A stretch of DNA of 64,000 bases, taken from NCBI GenBank assembly GCA_965231865.1, contig CBDDOJ010000002.1, positions 806,001 to 870,000 of the forward strand, in the 5' to 3' direction. The position numbers and the translations under genes are program-made. This DNA is from WTGA01 sp965231865. Its GTDB lineage: Bacteria > Pseudomonadota > Gammaproteobacteria > Arenicellales > Poriferihabitantaceae. Of this stretch, positions 24,492-33,082 are shown piece by piece. A model generated the notes under the pieces. The model saw only the letters and a list, made by a program, of their open reading frames with translations. It did not search any database and had not been told where the DNA came from. Numbering within the stretch: the first letter of the stretch is position 1; the number at the start of each line of letters is the position of its first letter.

Positions 24492-26579
24492 TCACCGGGT
24501 CACCACCAGTGCATCCACCGCGACCACGCCGTGGTGGGTCACAATGACCGGGTTGACATCAATTTCCCGGATGTGGCCCTGGAGGCAGTGTGCCAGATTG
24601 GAAAGCGCGACGATGGTGTGGACCAGCCCGGCTCGATCTCCGGGGCGTCTGCCCCGGGTGCCCCGGATCAACGCATCCAGCGGCAGGGATGCGAGCATTT
24701 TGTCGGCCTCCCGATGGCTCACCGGTGCCAGGGCAAGTGCATGGTCTGCCAGCAATTCGATGAATATTCCTCCGGCGGAGACCATCATGAACGGGCCGAA
24801 TTTCCCGTCGTTGAGCACCCCCAGGCCAACCTCGGTTCCCCGCTCCACCATCCGGGATACCAGCACCCGGGGGCCAAGGCGGTTCGCAATTTCCCCGTAG
24901 CGCAAAACCAGGTCGGTTTCACTGGCAATGTCCAGGGCCACCCCATGGTGGTCGGATTTGTGATGGATGGCCGTGGCAGCGGTTTTCAGGGCAACGGGGT
25001 ATCCCATTTCACCGGCTGCTGTCAGCAGGTCATCCAGGGTGTCTGCCCGGGCATGGTCCGGCACCGGGATGGAGAAATCCTGCAACAGGTCCATGGATTC
25101 CGCCTCATCCAGGGTTTCCCCCGCCCTGGATTCCAGGCGGGTTTTCCACCTGGCCACCGTTTTTGCATCCACGGTTCCGGCGGGTGCCGCGGATTCATCC
25201 TCGAGGATGAAGTCACGAAAACGGAACAGGTGCCTGGCTCCAAGCAGGGCCTCCCTGGAACCGTCGATCAGCGGAATGCCCAGGGTGCTGCTGCGCCGGC
25301 ACAGGCTGGTGTTCGCCAGGTCCGAATAACAGTTCACCATGGCAAGGGGTTTGGTGGTTTCCCGGCTGACCCGTTCGATGTTCCGGTAAAACGCTTCCGT
25401 CAGGTAGTAATCGTCCTTGAAATTGGTGAAAAACATGCCCACCGAGACATTCTCATCCTTCATCAGCGCCGACAGACAGGCATAAAAACGCTCTTCGAAA
25501 TTCTGGTTGGTTCCCCAGGCATCCAGGGGATTTTCCGCCACCAGCCCGGGCTCCAGTTGTGTCTGGATGGTTTCCCGGGTCCGGGGGCTGATGGGTGCAA
25601 ACCCAATGCCCAGCTCATGGGCCCCGTCGGCAACGAGTTCACGAAAGCCACCGGATTCCTGGATGCTGGCCAGTTTCCCGGGGCCGGCACGGCGGGGGGT
25701 CTGGAACAGCATCAATGTCGCCGCTAGTTCATTCAGGTCATTGACTTCAATGACGCCGTATTTCCGGAAAAGTGCCTGGTAGGCGGCGTGATTGCCGACG
25801 ATGGCCCCCGTGTGCGTATTCGCCAGGGCTTCCCCCAAAGGCGATTTGCCCACCTTGAGAACCACCACGGGAATTCTTTTTTGGGCGGCGGTCCGAAGCG
25901 CGGCAGTAAATCCTTCCGGGTCCCGGACCGTTTCCAGGAACAGCCCGATCACCCGGGTGCTTTCCTGTTCCAGGGACCATGACATGTAATCGGCAAGGGT
26001 GGTCACCATTTCGTTTCCACTCGAAACGCACAGATTGAATTGAAGGCGGCAGCCATTGTGGGCCAAACTGGCAAATGCGGAGCCGGATTGTGCAATAAAA
26101 CTGATGCTTCCCCGGGGGACAGCGCCGGCAAAGGGGTAAATGCCGACATACAAATCCTCGGAGACATTGTAAAACCCCATGCAGTTCCCGCCGCACAGTT
26201 GAAAACGGGCAGTCCGGGCCCGGGAAGCCAGTCTCTGGTTGAGGGACGGCTCGGGGTCGTTTTCCAGGTAGCAGTTTTCATAAATGGTGCCCGCCTTGGC
26301 ACCCTGCTCAATGGCCTCGGTCAAAACCGATTCCAGCCGTGCATTGGAAACCGCCATGACCACATGGTCCACGGCCTGGGGAAGGGATTTGAGGTCCGGA
26401 TAACAGGGTTTTCCCAAGATGGACGCATATCCGGGATTCACCGGAAACACTTTTCCCGGATAGCGGGAATGGATCACCATGTTCGCCAGTTGAAAACCCG
26501 GGGTTCCTTCCCTGGCGGAGGCCCCCACCAGGGCAATGGACCCTGGCTTCAACAGGGGATCGAGTGGATGTTCAGGCAT
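24492..26579 (-). CDS. ADP-forming acyl-CoA synthetase (fused alpha-beta, NDP-forming)
   Basis: 695-aa acetyl/acyl-CoA synthetase of the ACD type, fused into one chain. The N-terminal CoA-binding domain (SIALVGASAREGTPGFQLANM) and the succinyl-CoA-ligase-like domain (ISFIAQSGSAFASLA) are followed by the phosphohistidine site in ALANTHTGAIVGNHAAYQ. The C-terminal ATP-grasp domain carries YPVALKTAATAIHHKSDHHGVALDI and REIDVNPVIV. It couples acyl-CoA and ADP to acid and ATP, or the reverse. It is the last gene of the leftward arm of the hut cluster, 16 bp after an enoyl-CoA hydratase, so it may activate a carboxylate product of amino-acid breakdown. Confidence 0.9.
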   Translation of the reverse strand: MPEHPLDPLLKPGSIALVGASAREGTPGFQLANMVIHSRYPGKVFPVNPGYASILGKPCYPDLKSLPQAVDHVVMAVSNARLESVLTEAIEQGAKAGTIYENCYLENDPEPSLNQRLASRARTARFQLCGGNCMGFYNVSEDLYVGIYPFAGAVPRGSISFIAQSGSAFASLAHNGCRLQFNLCVSSGNEMVTTLADYMSWSLEQESTRVIGLFLETVRDPEGFTAALRTAAQKRIPVVVLKVGKSPLGEALANTHTGAIVGNHAAYQALFRKYGVIEVNDLNELAATLMLFQTPRRAGPGKLASIQESGGFRELVADGAHELGIGFAPISPRTRETIQTQLEPGLVAENPLDAWGTNQNFEERFYACLSALMKDENVSVGMFFTNFKDDYYLTEAFYRNIERVSRETTKPLAMVNCYSDLANTSLCRRSSTLGIPLIDGSREALLGARHLFRFRDFILEDESAAPAGTVDAKTVARWKTRLESRAGETLDEAESMDLLQDFSIPVPDHARADTLDDLLTAAGEMGYPVALKTAATAIHHKSDHHGVALDIASETDLVLRYGEIANRLGPRVLVSRMVERGTEVGLGVLNDGKFGPFMMVSAGGIFIELLADHALALAPVSHREADKMLASLPLDALIRGTRGRRPGDRAGLVHTIVALSNLAHCLQGHIREIDVNPVIVTHHGVVAVDALVVTR

Positions 26580-26595
26580 GGTTGCTGCTCAAAGC

Positions 26596-27408
26596 TTATT
26601 TTGTCAGTCGGTCTTCCCGCCACTTCAGGGCGGCTTTCAGGCCCTTGGCCCGGTGGACCCGATTGAATTCGCGACGAAGGGCCGTTTCGATGGATTCGAT
26701 CTGCACAGCGGTGTCTACCCCCATGTCCAGCGCCTGGTTCATTCCCATGATTTCATAGGTACGGTTAATGGCCTGTTTGGTGAGTCGCACGGAATCCGGG
26801 TCCATCAGCGCAATTTCCCGGGCCAGGGCCATCCCGCGGTCCAGTCCCTTTCCCGGTTCCGCGATTTCATTGACGATTCCCATCTCCAGGGCTTCTTCGG
26901 CCGGGAGCCGGTCCTGGCCGCTGAGCAGCAGTTTCTTGGTTCTTTTCGGGTTGGTGTACCAGGGCAGGAGCAGGGCAACGATGCTGCTGCCGAACCGCAA
27001 CTCGGGTTCCCCGAATAAAGTGCCCTGGTCGCAGACCGTGATATCGCAGGCCAGGGCCAGCTCAAAACCGGCGGCCAGCACATAGCCATGAACGACGGCA
27101 ATGGTGGGCTTGCTCAAGCGCCAGAACCGCATGATGACATCCAGATCGTATTGCAGGGCCGGTCGCCATTCGTTCACGCCCTTTCGACTGGTTTCCATCC
27201 CGGCCGACAAATCGAACCCCGCACAAAATGCCCGGCCATTCCCGTTCAGAACCAGGGCCAGGATGCTGTCGTCCTTCTCCGCGTTATCCAGAGCGGTGTC
27301 GAGCTCTGTGAGCATGGTGTGGTTGATCGCGTTTAATTTTTCAGGCCGGTTGAGGGTGATCAGGGCAATCGGGCCGTGTTGTGACAGCTGGATGGTTTCA
27401 AAGTTCAT
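26596..27408 (-). CDS. enoyl-CoA hydratase/isomerase family protein
   Basis: 270-aa crotonase-fold protein. The N-terminal ITLNRPEKLNAINHTM, the first oxyanion-hole segment GRAFCAGFDLSAG and the second KPTIAVVHGYVLAAGFELALACDITV are clear. The catalytic glutamate region reads GEPELRFGSSIVALLLPW. It ends with FNRVHRAKGLKAALKWREDRL, common in this group. It lies between ornithine cyclodeaminase and the acyl-CoA synthetase, all leftward, consistent with hydration of an unsaturated acyl-CoA made by its neighbour. Exact substrate unknown. Confidence 0.9.
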   Translation of the reverse strand: MNFETIQLSQHGPIALITLNRPEKLNAINHTMLTELDTALDNAEKDDSILALVLNGNGRAFCAGFDLSAGMETSRKGVNEWRPALQYDLDVIMRFWRLSKPTIAVVHGYVLAAGFELALACDITVCDQGTLFGEPELRFGSSIVALLLPWYTNPKRTKKLLLSGQDRLPAEEALEMGIVNEIAEPGKGLDRGMALAREIALMDPDSVRLTKQAINRTYEIMGMNQALDMGVDTAVQIESIETALRREFNRVHRAKGLKAALKWREDRLTK

Positions 27409-27585
27409 AATAAGAATGAGAATGAGAAGGGGTTGTTTCTGAATGATTCAGGTATACGGTAGCGGTTCAATACACCGGGCGGGCGGCGGGTCTATCGTCC
27501 CCCATGCCGTAGAAAACCGACTGCTCCGGCCGGCCCGGGAAACCAGGACAACCGGTTTTCCAGTCCGGCTGGAATCGGGAAATCA

Positions 27586-28587
27586 TCAGGCATAACGCAG
27601 GGTCTGCCCGTGGCCGAGTCTTGCGGCCTTGTCCAGCATCGCCATGCCAAGAGCGATGTCACTGGTGGCCAGCCCCCGGTGCCAGAAGAGGATCGTTCCG
27701 TCCCCGGTTTCCCGTCCCGGCAGGGACCCGCCGACAATCTCCCCAATCTCTGCGTGCACGGTTTCGGGGCTGACCTTGCCGGCATTGATGTGCGGCCGCA
27801 GTGCCCCGAATGGCCCGGAATTCATCTGGCCACGGTCATCCACCACGATTTTGTCCATCACATCGGTATGGTCCATTTCCAGTGCGCTCATGGTGCCATA
27901 CGGGACCACCAGCCCCCCTTCTTTGATCCACCGGGTCCGAAACAGCGGGGCGGGTTCGGGAAGCCGGGAGGCTTCCACCATAATGTCCGCATCCTCCAGG
28001 CATTCCTGCCAGGTATCGGTGACCACCACCGACTTTCCCAGGTCCCGGACCAGGGTGTCTGCGAAAGCATTCCGGCTTTCAGGGCGGCGGGAATGCACCC
28101 GGATCTCGTCGAAATTGAACAGATGGTCCAGCAACCGTACATTCCAGTATGCGGTTCCCCGGGCACCGATATGCCCCAGCACCCTGGGGTTCGGGGGTGC
28201 CAGGTATTTTGCACCCACTGCAGTCATTGCACCGGTTCGCATTTCCGTGATGGCCGTGGCATCGATGATGGCGACGGGCACCCCGGTCTGCGGATGAAAC
28301 AGGTTGAGCAGTGCCATTTCCGATGGCAGCCCTTGCCGGTAATTGTCCAGGAAATCACTGACGATCTTGACCCCTGCCACATTCCGGGTTGCTAGATACC
28401 CCCGCAATACATTGAAATGACCGTTGAATCCCGGGTCAGGAACCAGATGGACGCGGGGTTCCAGAACGGTCTGGCCACTGCCCGCAGCCCGTAAACCGCC
28501 TTCCACCGCATCCAGGATTTCGTGGTCGGTCATTTTGAGTTTTCCAATGTCCGGGCCATTGAGATAGGTAAGGTGGAGAGGATTCAT
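27586..28587 (-). CDS. ornithine cyclodeaminase / mu-crystallin family protein
   Basis: 333-aa NAD(P)-binding protein of the OCD family. The Rossmann segment is seen in HIGARGTAYWNVRLLDHLFNFDEIRVHSRRPESRNAF, lacking the strict GxGxxG. Other conserved parts are FNVLRGYLATRNVAGVKIVSDF, VAIIDATAITEMRTGAMTAVGAKYLA and TMSALEMDHTDVMDKIVVDDRGQ. Family members convert ornithine to proline and ammonia, or reduce cyclic imines such as pyrroline-2-carboxylate. It is the third gene of the leftward hut arm, 66 bp after hutU. The substrate here could be a ketimine; not determinable from sequence. Confidence 0.87.
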   Translation of the reverse strand: MNPLHLTYLNGPDIGKLKMTDHEILDAVEGGLRAAGSGQTVLEPRVHLVPDPGFNGHFNVLRGYLATRNVAGVKIVSDFLDNYRQGLPSEMALLNLFHPQTGVPVAIIDATAITEMRTGAMTAVGAKYLAPPNPRVLGHIGARGTAYWNVRLLDHLFNFDEIRVHSRRPESRNAFADTLVRDLGKSVVVTDTWQECLEDADIMVEASRLPEPAPLFRTRWIKEGGLVVPYGTMSALEMDHTDVMDKIVVDDRGQMNSGPFGALRPHINAGKVSPETVHAEIGEIVGGSLPGRETGDGTILFWHRGLATSDIALGMAMLDKAARLGHGQTLRYA

Positions 28588-28653
28588 GGCGCCACGCAGT
28601 CAACGTATGGGTTGGCGGGGATACCCGGTTGGTCGAGGAGTCCGCATCACTGC

Positions 28654-30327
28654 CTAGATCTTGATGGCCGCGAGGTTCAGGTGATGTTCCCGGGCACACT
28701 GCTTGGCTTTCTGGTATCCGGCATCGGCGTGGCGCATGACCCCGGATGCCGGGTCATTCCACAATACCCGGGCGATGCGTTTGTCCGAGGCTTCACTGCC
28801 ATCGCACACAATCACCAGTCCGGCGTGCTGGGAGTACCCCATGCCGACCCCTCCGCCATGGTGCAGCGAGACCCAGGTTGCACCGCTCGCGGTGCTGAGC
28901 ATTGCATTCAAAAGCGGCCAGTCGGACACGGCATCCGAGCCGTCAATCATCGATTCGGTTTCTCGATTCGGGCTGGCGACGGAACCGGAATCCAGGTGGT
29001 CCCTGCCAATCACAATGGGGGCCTTCAGTTCTCCGGTGCGCACCATTTCATTGAAAGCGAGTCCCAGCCGGTGCCGTTGCCCCAGCCCAACCCAGCAAAT
29101 CCGGGCCGGCAGGCCCTGGAAACGGATCCGTTGCCTCGCCATGTCCAGCCAGTGATGCAGATGGGGGTCCCCGGGAATCAATTCCTTTACTTTTGCATCG
29201 GTTTTATAGATGTCTTCGGGGTCTCCGGACAGCGCTACCCAGCGAAAGGGACCGATGCCGCGGCAAAACAGGGGACGGACATAGGCCGGCACAAAACCCG
29301 GAAAATCAAAGGCATTCTCAACCCCGTAATTCAAGGCTTCCTGCCGGATGTTATTGCCGTAGTCGACGGTGGGGATTCCCTGCCTGTGAAATGAGAGCAT
29401 GCTGTCCACGTGCTGTGCCATGGATTTCCGGGCTTCGCTGGCGACCCGCTGGGGATTGTTTCGGATTTCCCGGTGCCACTGGTCCATGCTCCATCCTGCG
29501 GGCAAATAGCCATTTACCGGGTCGTGGGCAGAGGTCTGGTCGGTTACCAGGTCAGGTTTGATGCCTCTTTTTACCAGTTCCGAAATGACTTCGGCCCCGT
29601 TGCCCAGCAATCCCACGGAAATCGCGGCCTCCTGCCGGCAGGCCGTCCCGATCCGGTCCATCGCCTCGTCCAGGGTCCTGCATTTGTGGTCAAGGTAGCG
29701 GGTCTGTAACCGGAAATCGATGCGGGATTCATCACATTCCACACAGAGTATGGAGTACCCGGCCATGGTGGCGGCCAGGGGCTGTGCGCCCCCCATTCCA
29801 CCCAGGCCGGAGGTGAATATCCACTTGCCCCTGGTTTTACCGCCGAAGTGCTGGCGACCGGCTTCCGCGAAGGTTTCGTACGTTCCCTGGACAATCCCCT
29901 GGCTGCCGATATAGATCCAGGAACCCGCTGTCATCTGCCCATACATCATCAGTCCATCCCGGTCCAGCTGATGGAAGCAGTCCCAGTTGGCCCAGGCAGG
30001 GACCAGGTTGGAATTGGCGATCAGCACCCGTGGTGCATCGGCATGGGTCTGGAAGACCCCCACCGGTTTCCCCGACTGGATCAGGAGGGTTTCATCGTCT
30101 TCCAGAACTCTCAAGCAGGCGAGAATCCGGTCAAAGCTTTCCCAGTCCCGCGCCGCCCGTCCGATCCCGCCGTATACAATGAGTTCTTCGGGCTTTTCCG
30201 CGACCCTGGGATCCAGGTTGTTCTGGATCATCCGGTACGCGGCCTCGGTGAGCCAGCTTTTGCAGCTCAGCCGGGTTCCGGTGGGGGCCTGGATGGACCG
30301 TGAGTGATCTATGCGGCCTGATTGCAT
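28654..30327 (-). CDS. hutU: urocanate hydratase
   Basis: 557-aa urocanase, second step of histidine degradation: urocanate plus water to imidazolonepropionate, using NAD+ as an electrophilic cofactor. Near full-length identity to the family pattern is visible: GTRLSCKSWLTEAAYRMIQNNLDP, the glycine-rich SGLGGMGGAQPLAA, DQTSAHDP, the active-site Cys segment YVRPLFCRGIGPFRWVALSGDPEDI, and SDWPLLNAMLSTASGATWVSLHHGGGVGMGYSQHAG. It lies 32 bp after hutI in the same direction. The intact active-site residues indicate ordinary urocanase; a thiourocanate-specific relative cannot be excluded by eye but is less likely. Confidence 0.97.
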   Translation of the reverse strand: MQSGRIDHSRSIQAPTGTRLSCKSWLTEAAYRMIQNNLDPRVAEKPEELIVYGGIGRAARDWESFDRILACLRVLEDDETLLIQSGKPVGVFQTHADAPRVLIANSNLVPAWANWDCFHQLDRDGLMMYGQMTAGSWIYIGSQGIVQGTYETFAEAGRQHFGGKTRGKWIFTSGLGGMGGAQPLAATMAGYSILCVECDESRIDFRLQTRYLDHKCRTLDEAMDRIGTACRQEAAISVGLLGNGAEVISELVKRGIKPDLVTDQTSAHDPVNGYLPAGWSMDQWHREIRNNPQRVASEARKSMAQHVDSMLSFHRQGIPTVDYGNNIRQEALNYGVENAFDFPGFVPAYVRPLFCRGIGPFRWVALSGDPEDIYKTDAKVKELIPGDPHLHHWLDMARQRIRFQGLPARICWVGLGQRHRLGLAFNEMVRTGELKAPIVIGRDHLDSGSVASPNRETESMIDGSDAVSDWPLLNAMLSTASGATWVSLHHGGGVGMGYSQHAGLVIVCDGSEASDKRIARVLWNDPASGVMRHADAGYQKAKQCAREHHLNLAAIKI

Positions 30328-30359
30328 GGTGACCTGGACTCAGATTTCATAACCGGGTT

Positions 30360-31583
30360 TCACAACGAAGTTTCATGATAGGGGATATGCCAGCGACCAT
30401 CAATGATGGTGGCATTGCACAAATTCAGCCCGGCATAATACGATAAATCCGCCGGGTTCGTGGTATTCCAGATGGCGATATCGGCTTTTTTTCCGGGGGA
30501 AAGCGTGCCCACACTGTCTTCCATGCCAAGGGCCCGGGCCGCATTGACCGTCATGCCGCGCAATGCCTCGACAGGAGTCAGGGAAAACAGGGTGCACGCC
30601 AGGTTCATTACCAGCAACGGCGAGCAGACCGGTGAGCTCCCGGGGTTGCAATCGGTTGCCAGGGCGATATTGACATGGTGATCTCTCAGGGCCTGGACGG
30701 GGGGCAGCCGGGTTTCCCGCAAACAGTAAAATGCTCCCGGCAACAATACCGCAGTGGTGCCCGCCCGGGCAAGTGCCCCGCAATCCCCGGCCTTGAGGTA
30801 TTCAAGATGGTCCACCGACCGGGCGCCTTTTTCCGCGGCCATCACGGCTCCGCCCAGGTCGCTCAACTGCTCCGCGTGGAGCCTGATGGGAAGTCCAAGC
30901 TGCAGGGCCACGTCAAACACCCTTGCCGCCTGTTCCACCGAAAATGCGATGCCTTCCGCAAAGACATCCACCGCATCGACGACGCCGGCTTCAAACGCAG
31001 CGGGCAGCATCTCAGTGCACACCCTGTCAAGGTAGTCATCCCTGCGGTTTGCAAATTCCGGGGCCACGGCATGGGCCCCCAGGAATGTTTTCTGCAATCG
31101 TACCCCGGACGCGCTGGAAAGGGTTTCGGCGGCGTGCAACATCTTGATTTCGTGATCGGTATCGAGTCCGTACCCGGATTTGATTTCAACCGTGGTGACG
31201 CCTTCGGACATGAGTTGCGCCAGTCGTGGACGGGACTGGGCGACCAGTTCGTTTTCGGATGCAGCCCGAACCGCTTGAACGGTGGACAGGATACCGCCTC
31301 CGAGCCGGGCGATTTCCCGGTAGTCGGCCCCCTCCAGGCGCTGTTCAAATTCCGCGGCCCGATTGCCTGCATACACAAGATGAGTATGGCAGTCGATCAG
31401 CCCGGGGGTAACCAGTTTCCCCTTGATATCCAGGACCGTGTTTGCGTCGAGTGAATTCGGGTCCAGGTCACAACTGCGCCCGATCCAGGCAATGTGTTTC
31501 CCGGCCAGGCGGATGGCTCCATTGTCGATGAGGCCATAACCGCGATCCGTCATGGTGGCGAGTTTGGCATTGACCAGCAGCAT
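30360..31583 (-). CDS. hutI: imidazolonepropionase
   Basis: 407-aa amidohydrolase-superfamily enzyme, third step of histidine degradation: hydrolyses 4-imidazolone-5-propionate to N-formimino-L-glutamate. The metal-binding HTH motif is in LIDCHTHLVYAGNRAAEFEQRL. Further landmarks are VEIKSGYGLDTDHEIKMLHAAE, FLGAHAVAPEF, the second His in LHAEQLSDLGGA, SVDHLEY and ATDCNPGSSPV. Length is as expected. It is the first gene of the leftward arm and is divergent from hutF across an 86-bp promoter region. Confidence 0.96.
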   Translation of the reverse strand: MLLVNAKLATMTDRGYGLIDNGAIRLAGKHIAWIGRSCDLDPNSLDANTVLDIKGKLVTPGLIDCHTHLVYAGNRAAEFEQRLEGADYREIARLGGGILSTVQAVRAASENELVAQSRPRLAQLMSEGVTTVEIKSGYGLDTDHEIKMLHAAETLSSASGVRLQKTFLGAHAVAPEFANRRDDYLDRVCTEMLPAAFEAGVVDAVDVFAEGIAFSVEQAARVFDVALQLGLPIRLHAEQLSDLGGAVMAAEKGARSVDHLEYLKAGDCGALARAGTTAVLLPGAFYCLRETRLPPVQALRDHHVNIALATDCNPGSSPVCSPLLVMNLACTLFSLTPVEALRGMTVNAARALGMEDSVGTLSPGKKADIAIWNTTNPADLSYYAGLNLCNATIIDGRWHIPYHETSL

Positions 31584-31669
31584 GAAAACCCCAACGCGAT
31601 TAATAAAATCGGTATATACTTTTTTACCTATTTTATCCTAAACCTGCATGCACAAAGCCGCTTCCAGCC
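31584..31669. promoter_or_regulatory. divergent hutI/hutF promoter region with GTATATAC palindrome
   Basis: 86 AT-rich bases separate the two divergent hut arms. They contain the 8-bp palindrome GTATATAC (31612-31619), which matches the core of HutC-type operators as I recall them for Pseudomonas. No hutC gene is present in the window. Promoters for both arms must lie here; the operator role is inference. Confidence 0.45.
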
Positions 31670-33073
31670 ATGTCCAATGACCTTTTGCAGTTCCAGTCAA
31701 TCCTGTTGCCGGATGGCTGGGCTGAGAATGTGTTGATTGAAGTCAATGCCGAAGGGAGCATCCATGGGGTCTCGCAGGGGAAGGATGTCCAGAAACCGGG
31801 GGTGCAACGGATTCCGGGGTGTGCGCTGCCCGGGGTCCCGAATTGCCATTCCCATGCGCATCAGCGCGCCATGGCGGGGCTCGGGGAAAAGGCCGGGTTG
31901 AGCCGGGATGGCAGATCGACCCTGGCTGACAGTTTCTGGACATGGCGGGAAGTGATGTACCGCTGCCTGGAGCGTATTCAACCTGAACACCTGTACGCGA
32001 TCAGCCGCCAGGTTTATACCGAAATGCTGAAGGCGGGATATACCAGTGTCGGTGAATTCCAGTACCTGCATCATGACCCATCCGGGAAACCGTACTCGAA
32101 CCGTGCCGAGATGACCCTACAATGCATGCAGGCAGCGAAGGATGTCGGAATCGGGTTCACCGCCCTGCCCGTTTTATATCACTATGGCGGTTTCGGGAGC
32201 CAGCCTCCCCTGGACGGGCAGAAGCGGTTTGTCAACGATGCCATGGCGTTCTGTGAGATTGTACATCGCCTGGTTGAGGCCTCGAAGGACAACGGGAACG
32301 GGACGGTAGGCATTGCCCCGCATTCCCTGCGCGCCATTGATGAATCCCTGTTGCAGGAAGTTCTCCGGAGCCTTTCCGGGGCAGCGCTGGCCGGCATTCA
32401 CCTGCATATTGCTGAACAGGACAGGGAAGTGGCGGACTGTCTTGCCTGGAGCGGAGAACGGCCGGTTCAGTGGCTGCTGAACCGGTTCGACATCGATCAC
32501 CGGTGGTGCCTGGTACACGCAACACACATGGACGAGGCGGAAACCTTTGGTATGGCCAGCAGCGGAGCCATTGCCGGATTGTGCCCGACGACGGAGGCCA
32601 ACCTGGGGGATGGATTCTTCAACCTGACCAATTACCGGCAGGTTGGCGGACAATGGGCCATCGGTTCCGACAGCCACATTTCCATCAGCCCGGTGGAAGA
32701 GCTGCGCTGGCTGGAATACGGGCAAAGGCTGCTGTACCGGCAAAAAAACATGGTGGCTGGGCCGGCCAGCCCCCATACAGGAAAAACGCTGCTGAGTGCT
32801 GCACTTGAGGGGGGTAGCCAGGCATGTGGACGGAAAACCGGTCGGATTGAACGGGGATATCGGGCGGATTTCATTGTGCTGGATACCGGGCATTCTCGAC
32901 TGGTGGGACGAAACGCAGACGAAATCATTGACAGCTGGATATTTTCCGGCAACGAAAACCCGCTGACCGATGTGTTTGTGGGGGGCAGGCAGGTGATTAT
33001 CGAAGGCCATCACAACGAAGAGGAGTCCATCCGGGAGGCCTTCGGCCAGACCCTGAGGGAGCTTTCGGTTTAG
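31670..33073 (+). CDS. hutF: formimidoylglutamate deiminase
   Basis: 467-aa amidohydrolase that converts N-formimino-L-glutamate to N-formyl-L-glutamate plus ammonia, the defining step of the formylglutamate (five-step) histidine route. Visible motifs are PGVPNCHSHAHQRAMAGLGE (HxH metal site), AGIHLHIAEQDREVADCLAWSGERPVQWLLN, WCLVHATHMDEAE, GLCPTTEANLGDGFFN and GSDSHISISPVEELRWLEYGQRL. This agrees with the family in order and length. hutH begins 9 bp downstream. The HutG deformylase that would complete the route is not in the window. Confidence 0.95.
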   Translation: MSNDLLQFQSILLPDGWAENVLIEVNAEGSIHGVSQGKDVQKPGVQRIPGCALPGVPNCHSHAHQRAMAGLGEKAGLSRDGRSTLADSFWTWREVMYRCLERIQPEHLYAISRQVYTEMLKAGYTSVGEFQYLHHDPSGKPYSNRAEMTLQCMQAAKDVGIGFTALPVLYHYGGFGSQPPLDGQKRFVNDAMAFCEIVHRLVEASKDNGNGTVGIAPHSLRAIDESLLQEVLRSLSGAALAGIHLHIAEQDREVADCLAWSGERPVQWLLNRFDIDHRWCLVHATHMDEAETFGMASSGAIAGLCPTTEANLGDGFFNLTNYRQVGGQWAIGSDSHISISPVEELRWLEYGQRLLYRQKNMVAGPASPHTGKTLLSAALEGGSQACGRKTGRIERGYRADFIVLDTGHSRLVGRNADEIIDSWIFSGNENPLTDVFVGGRQVIIEGHHNEEESIREAFGQTLRELSV

Positions 33074-33082
33074 GTATCGATT

